Shown here in pieces: positions 15,444-23,936 of a DNA stretch of 64,000 nucleotides. The notes beneath the pieces were generated by a model that saw nothing but the letters and a program-made list of their open reading frames with translations, did no database searches and was not told where the DNA came from. The stretch covers positions 2,728,001 to 2,792,000 of the forward strand of contig NZ_CP017770.1 in assembly GCF_001857945.1 (NCBI RefSeq), written 5' to 3'. How positions within the stretch are numbered: position 1 is the stretch's first letter; each line of letters opens with the position of its first letter. The translations under genes were made by a program, and so were the position numbers. This DNA comes from Paenibacillus crassostreae. GTDB lineage: Bacteria > Bacillota > Bacilli > Paenibacillales > Paenibacillaceae.

Positions 15444-17057
15444 ATGAGTTGGATTAAGAAGGTTATCAAACCCGCAAAAAGTCGTGGACAAGATGCGGTA
15501 AGAGCAAAACAATATACGTCAACCGTACCTATAAATATATCATTGTCCCAGACGCTATCTTTCCTGCAATCAAAACTTGGAAACAGCCCGGATTTCATCA
15601 TACGTGATTTCTCTGAAAAATCTACTGACTCCAATTTTCTTGCTATTTGTTATATTGAAGGGCTGATCGACCAAAAACTCCTCTCGGATCTAATCGAAGC
15701 CTTAATTACAGAAATGGATTCTGCAGCTTCCTATATATCTGACGTCCATACAGCAACCGCCTTATTAAAGAAGAAGCTACCTATGGGAAATATACAAATC
15801 ATCCACTCCGAAGATCAGCTTATTCATGCCATTCTATCCGGAACCGTAATAATTGCCATTGATGGCATCCAATATGCCTTGGCTATCACCATCTCAGGTG
15901 GGATCAGACGAGCAATAGAGGAACCCTCATCCCAAACCGTTATTCGAGGTCCTAAAGAGGGATTTACAGAAGAACTTTCAACCAATATTACTCTATTAAG
16001 ACGGAGGCTAAAGACACCTGACCTAAAGCTGGAGAGTCATATCATCGGTTTACATACGCAAACGAGAGTTACACTGGTCTATATAGAAGGAATTGCGAGA
16101 CCGGAGGTGATCGCGGAAGTCACGAAGCGACTTCAAGCCATTGATACGGACAGCATCCTCGAAAGTGGGTATATCGAAGAATTTATTCAGGATGAACCCA
16201 TTACTCCATTTCCGACGATGATTAATACAGAGCGGCCTGATACTGTCGCCGGATGCCTTTTAGATGGACAATTCGCTGTAATGGTTGATGGAACACCTTT
16301 TGTTCTCATTGCACCCGTTACCTTTTTTAATTTTTTTCAGTCAAGTGATGATTACTACCAACGATATGATATTTCAACTTTCCTGCGGATGATCCGTATG
16401 GTTTCTTTCATAATCGCCCTGTTGCTTCCGTCCATGTATATTGCCGTTACGACTTTTCAACAGGAAATTTTACCCACAACCTTACTTATTACTCTTGCTT
16501 CCCAACGGGAAGGGACACCTTTTCCAGCTTTAATGGAAGCTTTAATTATGGAGTTAATCTTTGAAGTTATTCGTGAAGCTGGAGTTCGAATGCCCCGCGT
16601 TATCGGTCCAGCCATCTCCATTGTAGGAGCTTTGGTGATTGGTCAAGCAGCAGTGGAAGCTGGTCTAGTCTCGGGTGCGATGGTTATCGTAGTATCCTTC
16701 ACGGCTATATCGAACTTTGTTATCCCATATTTTAATATGGCATCGGCTGTTCGGCTAATTCGTTTTGCACTTATGCTTCTAGCGGGAACACTCGGTTTAT
16801 TCGGAATTCTAGCAGGCACCATTCCCATTCTAGTACATCTCGTCTCTCTTAAATCTTTCGGAGTTAATTACATGACACCTTACGCCCCCTTCTATAAATC
16901 GAATATGAAGGATTTGCTCATCAGAGCACCGTGGTGGGCGATGAAGACCCGGCCCGATGAAAAATCTGGTACCAACAAGACACGGCAGGCGCCTCATCAA
17001 TATCCAGACTTTTCAGATCCGGAGGAAAATACAGAAGGGTCAGATACTCAGAAATAA
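15444..17057 (+). CDS. Spore germinant receptor A subunit (GerAA/GerKA family)
   Basis: 537 residues. The first ~250 form the soluble N-terminal domain of GerA-type A subunits (SKLGNSPDFIIRDF, VIRGPKEGFTEELSTNITLLRRRL), followed by about five membrane helices containing the conserved TLASQREGTPFPALMEALIMELIFEVIREAGVRMP segment. A longer frame begins at 15366, but the ATG at 15444 has GGGGGG eight bases upstream. In the inner membrane of spores, A, B and C subunits together sense nutrients and start germination. It is first in an A-C-B operon. The germinant is unknown. Confidence 0.92.
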   Translation: MSWIKKVIKPAKSRGQDAVRAKQYTSTVPINISLSQTLSFLQSKLGNSPDFIIRDFSEKSTDSNFLAICYIEGLIDQKLLSDLIEALITEMDSAASYISDVHTATALLKKKLPMGNIQIIHSEDQLIHAILSGTVIIAIDGIQYALAITISGGIRRAIEEPSSQTVIRGPKEGFTEELSTNITLLRRRLKTPDLKLESHIIGLHTQTRVTLVYIEGIARPEVIAEVTKRLQAIDTDSILESGYIEEFIQDEPITPFPTMINTERPDTVAGCLLDGQFAVMVDGTPFVLIAPVTFFNFFQSSDDYYQRYDISTFLRMIRMVSFIIALLLPSMYIAVTTFQQEILPTTLLITLASQREGTPFPALMEALIMELIFEVIREAGVRMPRVIGPAISIVGALVIGQAAVEAGLVSGAMVIVVSFTAISNFVIPYFNMASAVRLIRFALMLLAGTLGLFGILAGTIPILVHLVSLKSFGVNYMTPYAPFYKSNMKDLLIRAPWWAMKTRPDEKSGTNKTRQAPHQYPDFSDPEENTEGSDTQK

Positions 17058-17069
17058 GGAGAGATCATC

Positions 17070-18299
17070 GTGCATCGATCATGGGTTGTTATTTCCATTA
17101 TACTTGTTATAGGATTACCACTCACAGGATGTGGCAACCGTATTGAATTGAACGAAATAGGAATCACAACAGCTACTGGCGTGGATGGGAAGCAGGGTGA
17201 TTGGACCGTGACGTACCAAGTAATCAACCCTTCCGCGATGTCATCTCCCTCAGGTGGAGCTACTGGAGGGGGCGCTAGCCAATCCGTTGTACACACCTTT
17301 TCAACACATGGTAAAACAATCAGAGAGGCGAATAATATCAGTAATCTGGAATTTCCGCGCAAGCTGTATTTTGCCCATAACAATATCATCCTTATCGGTA
17401 AAAAAGCCGCAGAAGAAGGAGTTGCAGAAATTATTGATGGCTATCTGCGTAACTCTGAATCGCGGGAAACTGTAAAAGTGCTAATTGTCGACGGGTCAGC
17501 CCGTGAATTTATGAAAATGCTTGTACCACCGGATAAGGTTCCTGGTCAAACACTAGTAAAGATCTTGGAGGAAGAAAATCGACGGGGATCGTTCTATCCT
17601 TCTATATCCATGTATGAATTCGCCTTGAAAATCAGTTCCGAGAGCGGTGCTGCAGGGGTTCCAGAGTTATCCTTATTTGGTACTGAGGGGGAAAAGCTGG
17701 AGTCCGTTGATATTTTCAAAAAGACATCAACCCAAGCTAAGCTGATGTTGTCAGCCTTAAGCGTCTTTAAAGGAGACAAGCGAGTAGGAAAATTGAACCA
17801 AGCGGAAAGCCTCGGAATTTCATGGCTAACCAATCACATTAACGGCAGCACCTTTTCCTTCGATGATGTGAATAAGGATACAGGAATATCCACTTTCCGG
17901 ATCCTTAAGGCTAAGGTTAAAATCACACCTGTAAAAGATGCTCAACAATTCTCTATCAAAGTGGAGGCAAACGTTAGCGGAGAATTGGTAGAATCCACTT
18001 CACAAGAAAATATTCAAACATCCAAAAGTATGAATACCATGCAACAACAAGTGGAGCAGGTGATCGAGTCACAAATTCTTGAGGGCTGGAAATCGGTACA
18101 GAAACTGAAAGTCGACCTGATTGGCGTCGCAGATATGATCTATCGCAAACACCCTAAAATCTGGAGAGAAATAAAAGATTCATGGTCCGAGGAATTGGCA
18201 AACATGGATATTGACATAGAGGTCAATGCTGTAATCAAACGACCCGGATTAATTCAAAAATCCTTCAGTAAATTGTTGGGGCCTGAAAAGGATAAATAA
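17070..18299 (+). CDS. Spore germinant receptor C subunit (GerAC family lipoprotein)
   Basis: 409 residues starting with GTG (AAGGAG upstream). The signal peptide ends in lipobox LTGC (Cys about residue 18). Characteristic GerAC features are NRIELNEIGITTATGVD near the N-terminus, FPRKLYFAHNNIILIGKKAAEEG, and the C-terminal domain with the long amphipathic helix and IGVADMIYRKHPKIWREIKDSW. It lies 12 bases after the A subunit and is anchored on the outer face of the spore inner membrane. Confidence 0.92.
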   Translation: MHRSWVVISIILVIGLPLTGCGNRIELNEIGITTATGVDGKQGDWTVTYQVINPSAMSSPSGGATGGGASQSVVHTFSTHGKTIREANNISNLEFPRKLYFAHNNIILIGKKAAEEGVAEIIDGYLRNSESRETVKVLIVDGSAREFMKMLVPPDKVPGQTLVKILEEENRRGSFYPSISMYEFALKISSESGAAGVPELSLFGTEGEKLESVDIFKKTSTQAKLMLSALSVFKGDKRVGKLNQAESLGISWLTNHINGSTFSFDDVNKDTGISTFRILKAKVKITPVKDAQQFSIKVEANVSGELVESTSQENIQTSKSMNTMQQQVEQVIESQILEGWKSVQKLKVDLIGVADMIYRKHPKIWREIKDSWSEELANMDIDIEVNAVIKRPGLIQKSFSKLLGPEKDK

Positions 18300-18333
18300 T
18301 AACAGGAACACACAATTTGCTAAAGGAGCTGAA

Positions 18334-19434
18334 ATGAAGCCTATGAGCCAAACTACAAGCCGAGTGTCTGAGTTGATTGTTACCTTATCATTATTCGAGA
18401 TTGGCAGTACAACCCTATTTATGCTGGGTGGTGAAGCCAAGCAAGATGCTTGGTTAGCCATGTTGATCGGGGCAATAGTTGGCCTATTCCTGCTTCTATT
18501 ACACCTGTCCATCCATCGACAGGACCCGAGTCTGGATTTGTTTCTGTTATTTCGCCGTTACTTGGGTAAATATTTAGGTACCATCATGAATCTTCTGTTT
18601 GTTGGCTACTTCACTTATGAGACTTCGCGGAATTTACGTGATTTAGGTGAAGTGACGGTCATGACTTTATTGAATCAAACATCCCTTTGGATTATTATGT
18701 TGGTTACAATTATAGTTATATCCAACACGGTTCGCTATGGCCCCGAAATCTTCTTCTTTGTCTGCATGATTATTTTTCCTGTTATCGTTATTACTTATGT
18801 GGTAATCAGTATATTAATACCAGCTACCGGCCTTCTTCACATCGAGTTCTTTCAACCGATTCTTGAGAAGGGGCTGAAGCCGGTCTTAAAGGCAGCCATT
18901 CCTGATATTGTCTCTTTTCCCTTCGGACAGACAGTATTATTTCTTGTCTTTTACCCGCTTGCAACGAAAGGAAGAAATCTCTCAAGAGCGGTGATCATCT
19001 CCTATTCTCTAACTGCGCTTTTTTTAACAGCTTTTAATCAACTGAATATACTTGTTCTGGGCCCAAAGCTCGCAGCTAATATCACGTTACCGTTTCTAAC
19101 AACCGTACAATTGATTCAATTACCAGAGGTGCTTGAACGAATGGATGCCTTCTTCACCTTAGTTCTCTTTCTAGGTTTAGGGGTCAAAATGGCAGCATTT
19201 TTCAATGGTGCGACGATCGGTATGGAAAGAATTACTGGAATCAGTTCTAAGAAATGGGTACTTCCTTTGGCTGCTCTCATATATGGGCTTGCCTTTATCT
19301 CTCCCAACTACATTCATCATATTGAGATCGGCCGCGGTGTTGTGGTCAAATATTGGTGGCCCGTATTCCAATTCGTTCTGCCTTTGTTACTGTATATAGT
19401 TATGCTAATTCGAAGAAAGAAGAAGGCAAGCTAA
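18334..19434 (+). CDS. Spore germinant receptor B subunit (GerAB family, APC-like transporter fold)
   Basis: 366 residues with about ten membrane helices (amino-acid/polyamine transporter fold). In known receptors this subunit binds the small germinant. Its N-terminal ELIVTLSLFEIGSTTLFMLGGEAKQDAW and LFRRYLGKYLGTIMNLLFVGYFTYETSRNLRDLGE are typical. AAGGAG lies seven bases before the ATG, 34 bases after the C subunit. The gene order A-C-B differs from the A-B-C order of the Bacillus gerA operon. Confidence 0.92.
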   Translation: MKPMSQTTSRVSELIVTLSLFEIGSTTLFMLGGEAKQDAWLAMLIGAIVGLFLLLLHLSIHRQDPSLDLFLLFRRYLGKYLGTIMNLLFVGYFTYETSRNLRDLGEVTVMTLLNQTSLWIIMLVTIIVISNTVRYGPEIFFFVCMIIFPVIVITYVVISILIPATGLLHIEFFQPILEKGLKPVLKAAIPDIVSFPFGQTVLFLVFYPLATKGRNLSRAVIISYSLTALFLTAFNQLNILVLGPKLAANITLPFLTTVQLIQLPEVLERMDAFFTLVLFLGLGVKMAAFFNGATIGMERITGISSKKWVLPLAALIYGLAFISPNYIHHIEIGRGVVVKYWWPVFQFVLPLLLYIVMLIRRKKKAS

Positions 19435-19443
19435 ATAAACCCC

Positions 19444-19474
19444 TTGACTCTCTCACAGTGTCATACTTCATTAT
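19444..19474 (+). promoter_or_regulatory. MerR-type promoter with elongated spacer
   Basis: -35 TTGACT (19444-19449) is separated by 19 bases from a possible -10 CATTAT (19469-19474). An imperfect dyad GACTCT...AGTGTC occupies the spacer. This is the geometry MerR-family activators act on, and here it precedes the MerR gene itself. Confidence 0.5.
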
Positions 19475-19512
19475 ATATATGAGCTCAAAATTTACCGGTA
19501 GAAAGGATAAAT

Positions 19513-20328
19513 ATGATTAGAATAGGTGATTTCTCAAAACTGTCGCGAATTAGTATCCGGATGCTACGACATTATAATGAACTGGGTCTGCTTATTCCAG
19601 ACCATATTGATGATTTCACAGGGTATCGCTATTACAGTGCGACACAATTGACGATTGCAAACAGAATACAGGTGCTGAAGGGGATGGGGTTTAGTATTCC
19701 CACGATTGGACAGATTCTCAGAGAATATGATGATGCGGAGAGTCTACGGAAGTTCCTCTTGATACAATATACCCAAATGAAAGAAGAGGAAGAAGTGATA
19801 CAGAAAAAGCTGGCGCTTCTTCACAATACTATTCAAAGAATAGGAAAGGATCGTGGAATTATGAACTATGATGTTATTTTAAAAGAAATACCGGAGAGAT
19901 ATGTAGCGAGTCTGAGAGATACTATTCCAGCTTATGATCAGGAAGGCCAGCTTTGGTCACGATTGCAGAAAGAAGCAGGAGATCATCTGCGTATTTCCAA
20001 TCCATGTTATAGTCTGGCGATCTTCCACGATGAGGGGTATAAGGACAGTGACGTTGATGTCGAAATCCAACTTACCGTTACGGGAGCATATAAAGATACG
20101 GAGCATGTGCGGTTCAAAAAAGTGTCCCCGATCACGGTAGCCTCAGCCATGTTTACTGGTAGTTATGCCCTACTCAACGAGGTTAACGTGTCGATAGCGA
20201 ACTGGATCTCGGATAATGGCTATGAATACGATGGTTCGATGTTTAACATCTACCATGTTGGGCCGGCAACGGAGCCAGATCCCGATCACTGGATTACCGA
20301 GGTGTGCTATCCTGTAAAGAATTCTTAA
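19513..20328 (+). CDS. MerR-family regulator with effector-binding domain (BmrR-like)
   Basis: 271 residues: a MerR winged helix at the N-terminus (MIRIGDFSKLSRISIRMLRHYNELGLL...GYRYYS), a dimerising coiled coil (about 80-115), and a GyrI/BmrR-like effector-binding domain from about residue 120. BmrR-type proteins bind hydrophobic drugs and activate efflux genes. No transporter is adjacent, so the target may be elsewhere or only itself through the 19-base-spacer promoter upstream. It ends before a hairpin terminator. Confidence 0.85.
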   Translation: MIRIGDFSKLSRISIRMLRHYNELGLLIPDHIDDFTGYRYYSATQLTIANRIQVLKGMGFSIPTIGQILREYDDAESLRKFLLIQYTQMKEEEEVIQKKLALLHNTIQRIGKDRGIMNYDVILKEIPERYVASLRDTIPAYDQEGQLWSRLQKEAGDHLRISNPCYSLAIFHDEGYKDSDVDVEIQLTVTGAYKDTEHVRFKKVSPITVASAMFTGSYALLNEVNVSIANWISDNGYEYDGSMFNIYHVGPATEPDPDHWITEVCYPVKNS

Positions 20329-20359
20329 TTCAAAGACGAATCCAAATAGGATGTTAAAA

Positions 20360-20397
20360 AGCAAAAGGTCACTTCTTGTAAGTGATCTTTTGGCTTT
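20360..20397 (+). terminator. Intrinsic terminator of the MerR gene
   Basis: GCAAAAGGTCACT pairs with AGTGATCTTTTGGC (small bulge), followed by TTTATTT. Confidence 0.7.
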
Positions 20398-20399
20398 AT

Positions 20400-20445
20400 T
20401 TAAATTTAAGAAAGTATAAGTTTTACTTGGTACTTTAATTAGGTT
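20400..20445 (+). repeat. Family B element, 5' fragment (copy B2)
   Basis: TTAAGAAAGTATAAGTTTTA and CTTGGTACTTTAATT match the left hairpin of family B, and the rest of the element is missing. It starts directly after the terminator of the MerR gene. Confidence 0.7.
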
Positions 20446-20488
20446 ATTTGTCATGAAGAGAGGACTATGGCAGAATATAAGCATACTA

Positions 20489-20564
20489 GAATCAATTTCA
20501 TAATCGCCTATGCAGCTTAAATAAGAACTATTTAAATGGGTTTGCGTAATTATGAAATTGATTC
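20489..20564. repeat. Family A MITE-like element, copy A3 (76 bp)
   Basis: Perfect inverted ends (GAATCAATTTCATAAT / ATTATGAAATTGATTC). The body matches the reverse complement of copy A2 but lacks its central hairpin block. It lies 38 bases upstream of the YjdM gene. Confidence 0.85.
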
Positions 20565-20601
20565 ATTAGAATCAATAATAGCTAGATGGAGGATATGAAT
20601 G

Positions 20602-20943
20602 ATGAGTGATTTACCCAATTGTCCAAAATGTAATTCGGAATATACATACGAGGATGGGAATCTTCTAATCTGCCCAGAATGTGCGCACGAATGGACTTTA
20701 GAATCAGATTCCGAGAATAGTGAAGGACCAAAGATTATCAAAGATGCGAATGGAAATGTCTTAAATGGTGGTGATTCTGTAACGGTAATCAAAGACCTGA
20801 AAGTAAAAGGCAGTTCATCTGTTCTGAAAATAGGAACAAAAGTTAAAAACATACGTTTGGTTGATGGCGATCATGATATTGATTGTAAAATTGATGGCTT
20901 CGGGGCTATGAAATTGAAATCTGAATTTGTTAAAAAGATTTAA
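20602..20943 (+). CDS. yjdM: YjdM/PhnA-type zinc-ribbon protein
   Basis: 113 residues: an N-terminal zinc ribbon with two Cys pairs (CPKC about residue 7 and CPEC about residue 25) and a small C-terminal PhnA domain with the conserved [26 protein letters not shown] and [22 protein letters not shown]. YjdM was once called phnA by its position near phosphonate genes, but its biochemical role remains unclear. An alternative ATG lies one codon earlier (20599). It is a single gene with its own terminator, bracketed by the repeat elements. Confidence 0.9.
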   Translation: MSDLPNCPKCNSEYTYEDGNLLICPECAHEWTLESDSENSEGPKIIKDANGNVLNGGDSVTVIKDLKVKGSSSVLKIGTKVKNIRLVDGDHDIDCKIDGFGAMKLKSEFVKKI

Positions 20944-20957
20944 TTGGTTGTATGAAG

Positions 20958-20996
20958 AAACTCGTCTAGTGCTATCTCAGTACCTTACGAGTTTTT
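20958..20996 (+). terminator. Intrinsic terminator of the yjdM gene
   Basis: AAACTCGT (20958-20965) pairs with ACGAGTTT (20987-20994) across a long loop, followed by T residues. Family B copy B3 begins immediately afterwards. Confidence 0.6.
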
Positions 20997-20997
20997 C

Positions 20998-21098
20998 AAA
21001 ATATAAGAAAGTATAAGTTTTACGCTATACTTTATATCTTATATTTCTCGCTTAAACACTTACCGTCCTTATAAGGACGCCGAAGGCGTTTATACTTG
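20998..21098 (+). repeat. Family B element, full copy B3 (about 100 bp)
   Basis: The left hairpin is ATATAAGAAAGTATA / TATACTTTATATCTTATAT and the right hairpin is CGTCCTTATAAGGACG with flanking pairing, ending at ACTTG. It is almost identical to copy B6 (38682); I see one substitution near the right end. Confidence 0.9.
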
Positions 21099-21114
21099 GC
21101 TGTTCCAAGCAAGC

Positions 21115-21154
21115 CACCTGGAGTCGATACGGCATCGACCCTGGGTGTTTTTTT
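21115..21154 (+). terminator. Second intrinsic terminator, not needed by an annotated gene
   Basis: CACCTGGAGTCGAT (21115-21128) pairs with ATCGACCCTGGGTG (21134-21147) with one mismatch and two wobbles, followed by seven T. The yjdM transcript already ends at 20996, so this may close an unannotated small RNA or catch read-through. A small CTTGG...CCAAG hairpin precedes it. Confidence 0.75.
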
Positions 21155-21244
21155 GCATATAAATGTAAATCATAGGGGTTAGTAGAATGTAATAGTTAAG
21201 CTTTACATTACTGACGATACAATATATTATATAATTATAGTTAC

Positions 21245-21261
21245 TAACTTTATTTAAGTTA
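21245..21261. promoter_or_regulatory. Operator-like palindrome before the CatE-like gene
   Basis: TAACTT-TATTT-AAGTTA is a perfect 6-5-6 inverted repeat, 33 bases before the start codon and just after a TATAAT-like -10 (in TATTATATAATTATAG). It is a good candidate repressor site; MarR/DUF24-type regulators control quinone- and catechol-responsive dioxygenases in Bacillus. Confidence 0.5.
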
Positions 21262-21293
21262 ATGTCAAACAAATATAAAAGGATGTGTTATAT

Positions 21294-22139
21294 ATGAGTA
21301 AATTTCATCAAGAACCAAATGTTTATGTTGGAGAGGTGAATATAAAGGTCAGAGAGTTAGATCGTGCAGTGGCATTTTATGAGAATATCATTGGTTTACG
21401 TGTATTGGAAAAGACAGATCATACGGCATCTTTAACGGCTAATGGGAAGACACCTTTAGTTACGCTTGAGCAACCGTCGGATGTCATACCACTTGCTGGG
21501 CATCATTCGGGGCTCTATCACTTCGCTCTATTGTTACCAGAGCGTGGGGATCTTGCTGTATTTCTACGCCACTTAGTTGAAACAGGTTACCCGTTTGGTG
21601 CTGGCGATCATTATGTGAGCGAGGCATTATATATTTCAGATCCAGACGGGAATGGGATCGAGGTATATTGGGACCGCCCTTCATCGGAATGGAAATGGGA
21701 GAATGGTCTAGTAGAAATGGCGACACTTCAGATAGATGCACAAGGAATACTTGCTGAAAGTGATGAGCCATGGAGCGGATTGCCATCGGGCACAATTATG
21801 GGACATATCCATCTTCATGTTGGGAACGTGAAGCAGGCGGAGCAATTTTATAATGAAGTACTTGGGTTTAATACCGTGTCGCATTACCCGCAGGCTGCCT
21901 TCATGTCTACTGGAGAATACCACCATCACATTGCAATCAACACTTGGCAGGGGGTTGGAGCACCAACTCCGCCGAAGAATATGGTTGGATTGAAATGGTA
22001 TACCCTGGTATATTCTAATGAAGAAGTAAGACAGAGTGCAGTTGCTAAGCTTGAGCAAGCAGGTGTATCAGTTATCAAAGAGTTAGATGGATATTTAACG
22101 AGTGATCCTGCAGGAAATCAGATATTACTAGTTATTTGA
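21294..22139 (+). CDS. catE: CatE-like catechol 2,3-dioxygenase (two VOC domains)
   Basis: 281 residues with two vicinal-oxygen-chelate domains. In the first, VNIKVRELDRAVAFYENIIGL and GLYHFALLLP, then YISDPDGNGIEVYWDRP. In the second, GHIHLHVGNVKQAEQFYNEVLGF and TGEYHHHIAINTWQGVGAPTPP. The latter stretch and overall length match Bacillus CatE, which cleaves catechol extradiol to 2-hydroxymuconic semialdehyde using Fe(II). The ATG at 21294 has AAAGGA about ten bases upstream; an in-frame GTG at 21285 lies inside that site. A 17-bp palindrome upstream suggests control by a catechol/quinone-sensing repressor. Confidence 0.85.
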   Translation: MSKFHQEPNVYVGEVNIKVRELDRAVAFYENIIGLRVLEKTDHTASLTANGKTPLVTLEQPSDVIPLAGHHSGLYHFALLLPERGDLAVFLRHLVETGYPFGAGDHYVSEALYISDPDGNGIEVYWDRPSSEWKWENGLVEMATLQIDAQGILAESDEPWSGLPSGTIMGHIHLHVGNVKQAEQFYNEVLGFNTVSHYPQAAFMSTGEYHHHIAINTWQGVGAPTPPKNMVGLKWYTLVYSNEEVRQSAVAKLEQAGVSVIKELDGYLTSDPAGNQILLVI

Positions 22140-22168
22140 GAATATAGTGATACAGGAGATGCCACGTA

Positions 22169-22831
22169 ATGACTAAATCAATAGTAGACAAGCTGAATTT
22201 GCAAAAGTATGAACGGGTCGCCGTATTGAATAAACCTGAAGGAACGGACTATCTTGCGGAGTTGTCAGGTTATGATACTACACTCAAAGATGGTGCTTAT
22301 GATCTCATATTTGCTTTTGTGTTAGATATGGCAAGTATGAAAAAACTGGTTGATCAGGTGATTGAACATCAGTATCTTAACAAACAGGGTTATCTCTTCC
22401 TGGCGTATCCCAAGAAGGGAAATAAAGTATACCCTACATTTATTCATCGAGATGACTTGTTATCGGGAATTGGTAGTGATGATAGTGGATATATCGGGAT
22501 AAGCGATATCAAATTTGCACGCATGGTAGGAATGGATGACGTCTTTACTGTTGTTGGCCTTAAAGAGGATGCGAAGGGTAAAAATAAGACATCTTCGAAA
22601 TCTAGTCAATGTGTAGATGATTATATTTCCTTCATGCCTAATGTGGAACAAGATTTAGAAGATACGCCAGAGTTACTTAGCTTTTACCGTTCGCTTACTC
22701 CAGGGTACCGCAAGGATTGGGCGCGGTATGTCTATAGTGCCAAACAAGAGGGGACCAGAGAAAAGCGACGAGAGGAAATGAAAATGATTCTTCAGGCAGG
22801 TTATAAGAGTCGTGACTTATATCTTAAATAA
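22169..22831 (+). CDS. YdeI/OmpD-associated-family protein with divergent N-terminal domain
   Basis: 220 residues. The C-terminal ~60 (LLSFYRSLTPGYRKDWARYVYSAKQEGTREKRREEMKMILQAGYKSRDLY) match the conserved helical region of the YdeI/OmdA family. The first ~140 residues, with VAVLNKPEGTDYLAELSGYD and GYLFLAYPKKGNK, resemble a small Rossmann-like domain seen in some members. The function is unknown. It follows the CatE-like gene by 29 bases with a ribosome binding site, so it is probably co-transcribed, and ends at a terminator shared with the converging AraC gene. Confidence 0.6.
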   Translation: MTKSIVDKLNLQKYERVAVLNKPEGTDYLAELSGYDTTLKDGAYDLIFAFVLDMASMKKLVDQVIEHQYLNKQGYLFLAYPKKGNKVYPTFIHRDDLLSGIGSDDSGYIGISDIKFARMVGMDDVFTVVGLKEDAKGKNKTSSKSSQCVDDYISFMPNVEQDLEDTPELLSFYRSLTPGYRKDWARYVYSAKQEGTREKRREEMKMILQAGYKSRDLYLK

Positions 22832-22868
22832 GCCAATTCGTACATGTCTAAATAGCGTATAAATTTAC

Positions 22869-22897
22869 TAATGGGCACCTAATCTAGGTGCCCATTT
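22869..22897. terminator. Bidirectional intrinsic terminator
   Basis: AATGGGCACCT and AGGTGCCCATTT form a near-perfect stem. The hairpin overlaps the last codons and stop of the minus-strand AraC-type gene. Confidence 0.8.
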
Positions 22898-23936
22898 CAT
22901 GTTTCTCCCGATAAATACTTCGGTACACTGCTGGAGTTAGACTTTCGAACTTTTTAAAGGTCTTGATGAAATATCCAGCATCACAGAATCCCAGATCATC
23001 ACTGATTTGATTGATGGATTGTTCCGTTGTCTCCAACAGTTGTTTGGCCCACTCCATTTTGATTCGTGGAGTGAATACGGAGAAATTCTCCCCGGTTTCT
23101 TTCATAAATATTCGACTGAAATAACTGGGACTAATGTGGCATAGCTTTGCTAGCTTAGTTAAAGTGATATTCTCATTCTTATGATGATAGATATAATCAA
23201 ATGCAGGTTGTAGTAACGGGTTAGAAGATCGAACCTCACTAGAGGTAAACCTTTTGATTTGATTGTCAATGAGAGTACTGGAAAGCTCACTCTGCATCGC
23301 TTGTATATTTCGATAAGTAAGATCTGTTGAGTTCATTGATTCCGCAAATGGGTGATCTGTGTCGATGGACAGCGTCTTTTTATACAGTTCGATCGTTGCA
23401 TTCTTATGGATGGCTTCTTCAACGATATAATGACATAGGTGAAACAACATATCAGCGATGGTAGAGACTTCCTCATAGGATAAGATGGGTAGAGAAAGAT
23501 AATCTTCTTCAAGTGCTTTGAATTTATGATCGGTCTCTGAATTCGAAGGTCGAGATACGATCTGTTCAAGTGCATCCGAATCTGCATCTCGTAGCTTGAT
23601 TTGTCCAGCCATGACCGCTCCGATGTATTGATTGTCAATAATGATCGGTACCGCAATATCAATGATATTGAAATGACATTTGTAGATATAGGGTTTATCC
23701 AATCGTACCGCTTCTAATCCTCCCCTGGCATCGCATTTCTGACAATAGGATGATAGGACGGAATCTTTCCTTACACCTTGGCAGAAGGGCTGACAATAGC
23801 TGTGTTTAGTAACAGGAATGCCTTTGTAATCAACAGTAATGATTGCCATCTTGGTCACTAGCGCTAGAGAGTCTTGTAGCTTATGCCATTTCTCTAAATC
23901 CATAATATTCTCTAAATGAAATAACGGGTTGCTCAT
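22884..23936 (-). CDS. AraC-family regulator with PocR sensory domain
   Basis: 350 residues. The N-terminal PocR ligand-binding domain (about 10-170) carries its cysteine cluster (SYCQPFCQGVRKDSVLSSYCQKCDARGG) and KCHFNIIDIAVPI. The C-terminal ~100 residues are two AraC helix-turn-helix motifs (ITLTKLAKLCHISPSYFSRIF and INQISDDLGFCDAGYFIKTFKKF). PocR domains sense small diols or other hydrocarbon-derived ligands; the gene diverges from glycerol dehydrogenase and dihydroxyacetone kinase, so it most likely activates them. The ATG at 23936 has GGGAG nine bases upstream; seven extra upstream codons are unlikely. Confidence 0.88.
   Translation of the reverse strand: MSNPLFHLENIMDLEKWHKLQDSLALVTKMAIITVDYKGIPVTKHSYCQPFCQGVRKDSVLSSYCQKCDARGGLEAVRLDKPYIYKCHFNIIDIAVPIIIDNQYIGAVMAGQIKLRDADSDALEQIVSRPSNSETDHKFKALEEDYLSLPILSYEEVSTIADMLFHLCHYIVEEAIHKNATIELYKKTLSIDTDHPFAESMNSTDLTYRNIQAMQSELSSTLIDNQIKRFTSSEVRSSNPLLQPAFDYIYHHKNENITLTKLAKLCHISPSYFSRIFMKETGENFSVFTPRIKMEWAKQLLETTEQSINQISDDLGFCDAGYFIKTFKKFESLTPAVYRSIYREKHEMGT

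Noticed and set aside
21090..21272. 60-codon minus-strand frame between yjdM and the dioxygenase
   Set aside because: It crosses the terminator hairpin and the AT-rich promoter region and has no start signal.
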